Positions 1 to 5,197 of a stretch of 7,303 nt of DNA are shown here, piece by piece. The DNA is from Planctomycetes bacterium UBA4800 (lineage in GTDB: Bacteria; Planctomycetota; UBA8108; UBA8890; UBA8898). Numbering within the stretch: the stretch's first letter is position 1; each line of letters opens with the position of its first letter. Location: the NCBI GenBank assembly GCA_002402755.1, contig DHGK01000369.1, forward strand, positions 2,001 through 9,303, written 5' to 3'. Below the pieces are notes generated by a model that had not been told where the DNA came from, did no database searches, and saw only the letters and a program-made list of their open reading frames with translations. The translations under genes were made by a program, and so were the position numbers.

Positions 1-488
1 AGCGTGTCCGCGGGGTCGTCGGTCGTGCACACGACGCGCACGCCCGCCCGGGCCAGCAGCCCGCGCGCCCGGAACTCGGGCGCCGCCAGCATGGCCCCGC
101 ACTCCTCGTAGATCGCCCGCGCCGTGTCGGGCCCGAGCAGCCTCCCCGCGATCCCGAAGGGCCGCTTGAGCTCCATGTGCGTCCAGTGGTAGAGCGGGTT
201 CCCGACCGTCGCCGGCACCGTCGCCGCCCAGGCCTGGAACTTCTCCTCGTCGGAGGCGCCGCCCGTGATCAGCCGTTCGGGCACCCCGTTGGCGCGCATC
301 GCCCGCCACTTGTAGTGGTCGCCCGCAAGCCAGATCGCCGTCAGGTTCTCGAAAGCCCGGTCCTGCGCGATGTCGGCGGGCGGCAGGTGGCAGTGGTAGT
401 CGAAGATCGGCATGCGCGCCGCGTGCTCGTGGAAGAGCACGCGCGCCGGCTCCGACCCGAGCAGGAAATCATCCGACAGGAACATCAT
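1..488 (-). CDS. uxaC: Glucuronate isomerase, N-terminal part (cut by window edge)
   Basis: UxaC is a cytoplasmic metal-dependent isomerase that converts D-glucuronate to D-fructuronate (and D-galacturonate to D-tagaturonate) at the start of hexuronate catabolism. About 162 residues are present, roughly a third of the usual 460-475. Recognisable family blocks, in order, are the metal-binding DYHCHLPP (His32 and His34 of the HxH pair) just after the N-terminus, IWLAGDHYKWRAMRANG at about 52-68, NPLYHWTHMELKRPFGI at about 97-113, and VCTTDDPADT at the cut end. The start is one of two adjacent ATG codons (488 or 485); the reading begins MMFLSDDFLL, typical of the family. The start lies 18 nt downstream of the stop of the large CotH-family gene on the same strand, and no strong ribosome binding site is seen in that gap, only a GGGGGG run. 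Translational coupling or cotranscription is therefore possible. No frameshift is visible in the part present. The family call is firm; the operon link is inference. Confidence 0.95.
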   Translation of the reverse strand, partial: MMFLSDDFLLGSEPARVLFHEHAARMPIFDYHCHLPPADIAQDRAFENLTAIWLAGDHYKWRAMRANGVPERLITGGASDEEKFQAWAATVPATVGNPLYHWTHMELKRPFGIAGRLLGPDTARAIYEECGAMLAAPEFRARGLLARAGVRVVCTTDDPADT

Positions 489-506
489 CGCACGCGCCCC
501 CCGCGC

Positions 507-3500
507 TCACCTGCAGCCCGCGAACGACTCGCACCCGAGCGCGTCCGGCGTCGGATCGATCCCGCACGCCCCGTGCGGCGGTGGCGGCGCCGCCCCCTGC
601 GCGAAGACGTAGCTCAGAAGGCTGATCGCGTCGCCTATGTTGAGCGCCCCGTCGTCGTTCACGTCGCCGGCGTCCTCGCAGCCGAGCGCGCCGGAGGCGA
701 ACAGGAACTGCAGGATTCCGATCCCGTCCGCGACATCGATCCGACCGTCGGCGTTCGCATCGCCGCGCACGAACCGCGCGGATTCGCCCACGTACGCGAA
801 GCCGGCCGGCGCGACGGCGGCCAGGCCGTCCGGATTCTCGACCTCCACGGCGACCGTACCGGTTCCGGGCGGCGTCACGGCCTCGGCGATCGCCGCGGCC
901 AGCACCGTCACGGCCGGCGATTCCGCCCCGCCGAAGCGCACGCGCATGCCCGGCTGGAAGGCGTCGCCGTAGATCTGCACCTTCGTCCCGCCCGCCGCCG
1001 GCCCCTGCAGCGGCGAGAACATGAATACTTCCGGCGGGTGCCAGTCGAGCGTCGATGTCACCGTGACGGCGTCGGTCGCCATCGGCGTCCCCCGGCCGTC
1101 CAGGGCGGAGAAGACCAGGCGGTTCGGCCCGGGCGCCAGCGGCGCGTCCACGGCCCAGCGCGTGGCCGTGCGCCAGCGCGGCGCGACCGGGGCATCGTTC
1201 AGCGCCAGGCCGTACATGTCGATGGGGCCCTTGCCCTCGATCGTCGCCGACGCCGTCTCGACGGAGAAGTCCTCGCCGTCGTTCGTCGCGATCTCGAACG
1301 CGATCCCGGCCGGAATCCGGCTGGCGACGAACGCCGCCCGCGTGGCGATGTACCCCGCAATCGGGCGGAAATCCTGGCTGCAGAGCGCGCCGTAGTGCGT
1401 GGTCCAGCGCTCCATGTACGCGCGGTTGTACGTCGTCGCGATGATGTCCTGGAGGTGCCGGTAGAACAGCCGGGTGTACGCCGGCAGCGCGATGATCCGC
1501 GCCAGGTTCGCGTTGCCCCACAAGGCCTCGCTCGTGCTCCGGACGAACGCGAAGTCCATGTCCCACGGGAAGACGAGGACCCGGCCGTCCTCCGGCCGCA
1601 CGTAGTACATGTTGTTATGGTAGAGGCCCTGCGTGTACGTGTCGCCGATGCCGCACAGCGAGTACATGGCGAACGTCCGCATCCACTGGTCGACGTCCAT
1701 GATCTCGGCCGCCCGGGCCTCGAGCACATCGGACGGCGCGGCGAAGTTCTTGCAGAAGCGCATGAGGCCGGCGTAGTCGTCCCGCGCGCGGTTGTTCTCG
1801 ATCAGGAAGAACCAGCGATACAGCTCCTTGTCGTCGCCGAGGTTCTGGATGTCGACGCCTATGACCTCGTCGGGCTGCGGCAGCTTGAGGCCTTCCTGCG
1901 TGCCGTCCACGGTCGTCGTGGGATAGTAGATCAGCTCGTACGTGTACAGCATGCCGTCGCCGCCGCGCGGCCACTGCGAGTCCAGGAACACGTCGTTGAA
2001 GCGCGCCATGAGGAGGAGCGCCGTGCTCGTGTGCTCCGGTCGCGGCGCGATCACCCACGTCAGGTCGTCGTACATGCCGGCCATGCCGCCCGCGTGGTTG
2101 ACGATGTGCTTGACGCAGATCTCGTCCTGGCCGAAGGTGCGGCTGAACATGAGCCCGCCGGACCGGTCGATGCCGATCGTCCGGTGCACGCCGCGGAAGA
2201 GGCGGTCGCCGTTGAACCGGATCGAGAAGCCCACCCGCGTCGTCGCCAGGCGTCCGCGCTCGCTGCTCTTCAGGCGCACGCCGGCGTCGTAGAACACCTC
2301 GCGCTCGTCGTAGATGATCGTGGCGCCGAGGTGCTCGTTGCTCATGACGTTGGTGGGCGTGTGGAGCAGCGTCGCGTCGGCGGGCAGCATCACGATCCGC
2401 ACGTTGTGGAGCGTCCCGAGGCGCGCCTGGCCGTCCTTGACCTTGTAGAGCGCGCGCGAATTCGGCCCGCGCGCCGGAAACATGCTCGCCGCGCCGCGGC
2501 CGTCCTCGGCCTCGACGTAGAACTGCACGATCGCGGCGGCGAGCTGCCCCGGGATCGTCCCCCGGTACGCGCCGTCGGCCCCCTTGTCCATGGCCGCGCG
2601 CTGCCACGCCCCGCCGTTGACGGCCCACGCGAGCGTGCAGCCGGCCACGCCGTCGGGATCCTCGGGCCGCGCCGTCACGAGCGCTTCCTCGGCCGCATTC
2701 GGCACCGCCGGGGAATGCCCGAACGCCGCGAACGTCGGGCCCATGTTGTCCACGCGCGCCGTGTTGCGCGCGCCGGGAGTGCCGCGCGCGGCGGGCACGT
2801 CCAGCGCCGTCGTCCGCGCGAGCCGGCTGAAGTACAGGCGCGTGTTGAGGAGATTGGAGCCCGCCAGCCATTTCGCACGGAACGAGATCCCGTACTCCGT
2901 CCCGTTGAGCACGGTCTCCGTGCCCTTGAGCGTCGTCTCGGCGTGGTTGTGCATGTGCTCGGTCGGGCCGGTCGCGACCAGCCACAGCACCTTCTCCGCG
3001 GGGTCGAGCGGGTCGTCCTGCCCGCGGCTCAGCCGGTGCGTCCCCAGGAGGCGCCACTTGAGCGGCCCGTCGGTGAACGTCACGTTCTGCAGGATCTCCG
3101 CGGGCGCCGTGCTCGGCCGCTTGAGCACGCTCACGTCGTCGATGAGGATCTCGCCGGCATCGAGCAGCCCCATCACGAACTCGCGCCACCGCGTCGGGCC
3201 GCGGTCGGCCGCCGCGACGCCGGAGTACGAGTACGTCCGCCACCGGGACTTCCCGGACTCGTCGCTCGCCGCCCACGCCTCGGCGGCCGCGTTGTCGGCC
3301 GCCGGGTCCCGCAGCTCGAGGCTCGAGCCGCCCCCGTCGGCGTACGCGGGCCAGCGCTCGCCCTCGAAGTAGCGCACCTCGTCCGCGAGATTCCCGCGGG
3401 CGTCCGCGATCGCGATCCGCTCCCCGTCGTTCGCAAGCGCGCCGCTCGCCGGCCCGGCCACGTTGTCGATGCCGTAGGTCTCGCGCACGTACGCGGGGTC

Positions 3501-4616
3501 GCGCGCCACGACCAGGTAGGCTCCCGGGCCGAGCATCGTCCCCTCGGGGAACTGGAACGCGATGCCGTCGGTGAACCGGAACCCGCTCAGGTCCAGCACG
3601 GCGGCGCCGCGGTTGTACAGCTCGACGTACTCCCCGCGCTCGCCCTCATCGAGCATGGGGTGGTACATGATCTCGTTGACGACGAGATCTTCGCAGCGCG
3701 CGACGGCGTTCGCGGCGCCGGGCGTCGCCGCCTCCGGCGCGAACCACGGCCCGGTTCCCTCCGGCAGCCGGCATTGCAGACCGGGCGCGAGCCACACGGC
3801 ATCGAGGATGGTCTCGCCGTCGGGCGACCGGAGGAAGAGCTTCTCCCCCGCGCGCGGCTCGAACCCCAGGGCGGCGGCCGAGAAGACCAGTCGCGTCCCC
3901 GCGGCGAGCGCCGCCGAAGAAAGGATGTAGTACTGGCCGGCGCTGCTCTCGATCGCCGTGCCGAGCGCCTGGCACGGCGCGACGGCCGCGAGCTCGATCC
4001 ACGGCGCCCCGTCGCCGGCCAGCGCCGTCTCGTTGAAGCGCAGGGTCGGCGCCGCCGGCGCGGCGCCCTCCTCGAAGTTGGCCTTCCCGGGCGTGCCGCC
4101 CGGCGCCGCGCTCGGCGCCCAGTTTCCAGGCTCCCCGCTTGCGCTTGCGGGCCGCAGCTTGGCGAGCGACGCCCCCGAGCCGTCGGCCGCCACGGGCCAC
4201 GGCTCCCGGTCGAGGTACGCGACCGAGTCCATCAGCCGGCCGTTGTTGTTCAGGAGGTCGAGGCGCTCCCCGGCGTTTTCCAGCCGCCCTTCGAACGGCC
4301 CCGCGGGCGCCGCGATCCCCGCCGCGGCCGCGAGCGCGGCCGGGTCGATCGCGATGACCGCAAAGCCGCTGCCGGGCACGACGGAGCCCTCGGGAAACTC
4401 GAACCAGATGCCGCCGGCGAGCGACCAGCCCGAGATGTCCATGTCGACGGCCATGGCGTTGTGAAGCTCCACCCATTCCAGCGCGGTCTCGTCGCCGGCC
4501 GGGTGGTACATGATCTCGTTGAACATCACCGTGCTGTCGGCACGGGACAGGCAGGCGGCCGTCGCGCACGCGGCGCAGGCGGCCGCAACTCTGGAAAAAC
4601 CACACGCGCGCTTCAC
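507..4616 (-). CDS. Secreted multidomain protein: lamin-tail domains, CotH-like domain, IPT/TIG, dockerin-type repeats
   Basis: From the GTG at 4616 the product is 1369 residues. I chose this start because a signal peptide begins exactly there: VKRAC, an Ala/Cys-rich core, then SRA-DS at about residue 27. The reading frame stays open upstream to an ATG at 4733, but that adds only an Arg/Pro-rich stretch. Domains, in order: lamin-tail (LTD) about 30-181, with NEIMYHP at 34-39; a degenerate LTD-like unit about 193-303; a second clear LTD about 310-441, with NEIMYHP again; a jelly-roll/carbohydrate-binding-like region about 451-621, containing a HMHNHAETT cluster; an Ig/Fn3-like unit about 626-713; a CotH-like kinase-fold domain about 738-1101, with PWDMDFAF (Asp1019 and Asp1021, resembling the metal-binding Asp residues); a beta-rich unit about 1102-1191; IPT/TIG about 1193-1276; and two EF-hand-like dockerin-type loops at 1286-1297 (DANADGRIDVAD) and 1318-1329 (DVNDDGALNIGD). 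It ends in a Pro run and a Cys-containing tail. The architecture is seen in large exported proteins of Planctomycetota and relatives; the substrate is unknown. Function is inferred from domains only. Confidence 0.9.
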   Translation of the reverse strand: MKRACGFSRVAAACAACATAACLSRADSTVMFNEIMYHPAGDETALEWVELHNAMAVDMDISGWSLAGGIWFEFPEGSVVPGSGFAVIAIDPAALAAAAGIAAPAGPFEGRLENAGERLDLLNNNGRLMDSVAYLDREPWPVAADGSGASLAKLRPASASGEPGNWAPSAAPGGTPGKANFEEGAAPAAPTLRFNETALAGDGAPWIELAAVAPCQALGTAIESSAGQYYILSSAALAAGTRLVFSAAALGFEPRAGEKLFLRSPDGETILDAVWLAPGLQCRLPEGTGPWFAPEAATPGAANAVARCEDLVVNEIMYHPMLDEGERGEYVELYNRGAAVLDLSGFRFTDGIAFQFPEGTMLGPGAYLVVARDPAYVRETYGIDNVAGPASGALANDGERIAIADARGNLADEVRYFEGERWPAYADGGGSSLELRDPAADNAAAEAWAASDESGKSRWRTYSYSGVAAADRGPTRWREFVMGLLDAGEILIDDVSVLKRPSTAPAEILQNVTFTDGPLKWRLLGTHRLSRGQDDPLDPAEKVLWLVATGPTEHMHNHAETTLKGTETVLNGTEYGISFRAKWLAGSNLLNTRLYFSRLARTTALDVPAARGTPGARNTARVDNMGPTFAAFGHSPAVPNAAEEALVTARPEDPDGVAGCTLAWAVNGGAWQRAAMDKGADGAYRGTIPGQLAAAIVQFYVEAEDGRGAASMFPARGPNSRALYKVKDGQARLGTLHNVRIVMLPADATLLHTPTNVMSNEHLGATIIYDEREVFYDAGVRLKSSERGRLATTRVGFSIRFNGDRLFRGVHRTIGIDRSGGLMFSRTFGQDEICVKHIVNHAGGMAGMYDDLTWVIAPRPEHTSTALLLMARFNDVFLDSQWPRGGDGMLYTYELIYYPTTTVDGTQEGLKLPQPDEVIGVDIQNLGDDKELYRWFFLIENNRARDDYAGLMRFCKNFAAPSDVLEARAAEIMDVDQWMRTFAMYSLCGIGDTYTQGLYHNNMYYVRPEDGRVLVFPWDMDFAFVRSTSEALWGNANLARIIALPAYTRLFYRHLQDIIATTYNRAYMERWTTHYGALCSQDFRPIAGYIATRAAFVASRIPAGIAFEIATNDGEDFSVETASATIEGKGPIDMYGLALNDAPVAPRWRTATRWAVDAPLAPGPNRLVFSALDGRGTPMATDAVTVTSTLDWHPPEVFMFSPLQGPAAGGTKVQIYGDAFQPGMRVRFGGAESPAVTVLAAAIAEAVTPPGTGTVAVEVENPDGLAAVAPAGFAYVGESARFVRGDANADGRIDVADGIGILQFLFASGALGCEDAGDVNDDGALNIGDAISLLSYVFAQGAAPPPPHGACGIDPTPDALGCESFAGCR

Positions 4617-4623
4617 GGCGTCA

Positions 4624-4652
4624 ATTCTACGCGCAGAGGCGCGGGGGAACAA
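4624..4652 (-). promoter_or_regulatory. sigma70-like promoter abutting the CotH-family gene start
   Basis: Reading the minus strand, TTGTTC (4652-4647), a 17-nt spacer and TAGAAT (4629-4624, five of six matches to TATAAT) lie immediately upstream of the GTG at 4616. The expected transcription start, seven bases past the -10 hexamer, is 4617 or 4616, so the transcript would begin at or next to the start codon. There is no Shine-Dalgarno-like sequence in front of the GTG, which fits a leaderless message. This is a motif match only; the -35 box is moderate. Confidence 0.5.
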
Positions 4653-4734
4653 CACGGGGGTCCGCCCGCGCGGCATGGCAGCCTGCCCCGGCATCGGCAC
4701 GACGCCGCGCGGTCGCCGCCGGCCCGGGAACAAG

Positions 4735-4762
4735 AAAAAAAGCGTCCCGCGTATCGGGACGC
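4735..4762 (-). terminator. Rho-independent terminator read on the minus strand
   Basis: A perfect 8-bp inverted repeat, GCGTCCCG/CGGGACGC (4742-4749 and 4755-4762), with a 5-nt loop, is followed on the minus strand by seven consecutive U residues (plus-strand A run 4735-4741). On the plus strand the hairpin is followed by CTTCCCCTT rather than a clean U-tract, so the minus direction is favoured. No minus-strand protein gene lies between here and the convergent gene at 6860-7180, with rpoD in the opposite sense in between. The terminator must therefore end a noncoding or leader transcript started in the 4763-5000 region. Confidence 0.8.
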
Positions 4763-4886
4763 CTTCCCCTTGACAGCCGCTTCATTTCTCGAAACGGCCC
4801 CGGTCGGGGTCCCACCCGCCCCAACCCTTCGACCCCCGCAGAGAGCGAGGGGTGCAAGCCCGATGGTCATGTCGGCCCAGGGCCTT
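4735..4886 (-). ncRNA. Candidate structured small RNA or terminated leader (attenuator)
   Basis: Read 5' to 3' on the minus strand, three stem-loops precede the intrinsic terminator. Hairpin 1 (4853-4832): ACCCC and CGC pair with GCG and GGGGU around a UCUCU loop, with one bulged U. Hairpin 2 (4826-4802): GGUUGGGG pairs with CCCCGACC, with a 9-nt loop. Hairpin 3 (4798-4776): GCCGUUUC pairs with GAAGCGGC, with a 7-nt loop. Hairpins 2 and 3 each contain one U-G pair on this strand that would be a C-A mismatch on the other, so the folding supports minus-strand transcription. A weaker 4-bp stem lies near 4874-4859. The 5' end is a guess from a TTTAAT box at 4898-4893. It matches no RNA family I recognise; I considered 6S, SRP, tmRNA, RNase P and common riboswitch cores. 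It could be an independent sRNA, or a leader controlling the CotH-family gene, whose start is 119 nt past the terminator. Confidence 0.5.
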
Positions 4887-4888
4887 CG

Positions 4889-4918
4889 AAACATTAAACA
4901 TAATTTTTTGATTTTTGC
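4889..4918 (-). promoter_or_regulatory. AT-rich patch with possible promoter for the structured RNA
   Basis: This stretch is strikingly AT-rich against the GC-rich surroundings. On the minus strand it holds a TTTAAT -10-like hexamer (4898-4893) preceded by A/T runs; no convincing -35 box is found 16-18 nt upstream. On the plus strand it contains two tandem copies of AAACAT (4889-4894 and 4896-4901), and it is bracketed by a CAGGGC/GCCCTG inverted repeat (4879-4884 and 4917-4922). It may serve as a promoter, an UP-like element or a protein-binding site between the divergent transcripts. The assignment is tentative. Confidence 0.3.
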
Positions 4919-4930
4919 CCTGTTTTCCGC

Positions 4931-4959
4931 TTGTAAACGCCCCTCGCCCGCGCCATAAT
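4931..4959 (+). promoter_or_regulatory. sigma70-like promoter upstream of rpoD
   Basis: TTGTAA (4931-4936), an exact 17-nt spacer and CATAAT (4954-4959, five of six consensus bases) form a good housekeeping-type promoter on the plus strand. The predicted start is near 4966, which would give rpoD an untranslated leader of about 230 nt. The minus-strand box at 4898-4893 lies back-to-back with it. Autoregulation of rpoD by its own product would be ordinary, but it is not shown by the sequence. Confidence 0.6.
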
Positions 4960-4965
4960 GGAGGT

Positions 4966-5197
4966 CCATTTTTCTGCGGGAAGGTCCGCGAAGCACACGT
5001 CGGCCAGAATGACACGACTTTAATTATAGAGGCGCAAACGCGGGGCCGCCCGGCGGCGTCTATCCCCGAGAACGATCCAACTTTTTCGGAACGACCTTCG
5101 TTATACCTACAGTGGAAATGCTCGACGCGTCCCCGGCGGGACGGCGGCGAGTTTCCTGCGGAACGGCGCGGGAACGTGGGGCCGTTGAGGAGGCGTC
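4966..5197 (+). other. Long 5' leader of rpoD with two hairpins and the ribosome binding site
   Basis: There is no credible protein gene here. A 6-bp hairpin CGTCCC/GGGACG with a 4-nt loop lies at 5128-5143. A second 6-bp stem AACGGC/GCCGTT (5162-5167 and 5181-5186) with a 13-nt loop ends one base before the strong Shine-Dalgarno GAGGAGG (5187-5193), which is 4 nt from the ATG. A short palindrome AACGA-CCT-TCGTT (5090-5102) overlaps a TTATAC box (5101-5106), but no -35 partner is evident. The hairpin next to the ribosome binding site could stack on or stabilise the initiation region; this is inference. Confidence 0.4.

Noticed and set aside
4550..4580. Lipoprotein signal (lipobox) in the CotH-family N-terminus
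   Set aside because: Several Cys residues occur in the signal core, but none is preceded by a good L-[AS]-[GA] pattern; an ordinary signal peptidase I site after SRA fits better.
4617..4733. N-terminal extension of the CotH-family protein to the ATG at 4733
   Set aside because: It adds 39 Arg/Pro-rich residues before a well-formed signal peptide, and no ribosome binding site precedes it (the sequence upstream is the terminator U-tract).
4735..4900. Identification of the structured RNA as 6S, SRP, tmRNA, RNase P or a common riboswitch
   Set aside because: None of the conserved cores I know for these was found by eye, so it is left unnamed.
177..4958. A 1593-codon open frame on the plus strand, opposite the CotH-family and uxaC genes
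   Set aside because: The translation is Arg/His/Val/Pro-rich with no recognisable domain, as expected opposite a GC-rich coding sequence. The minus-strand frames carry clear conserved families.
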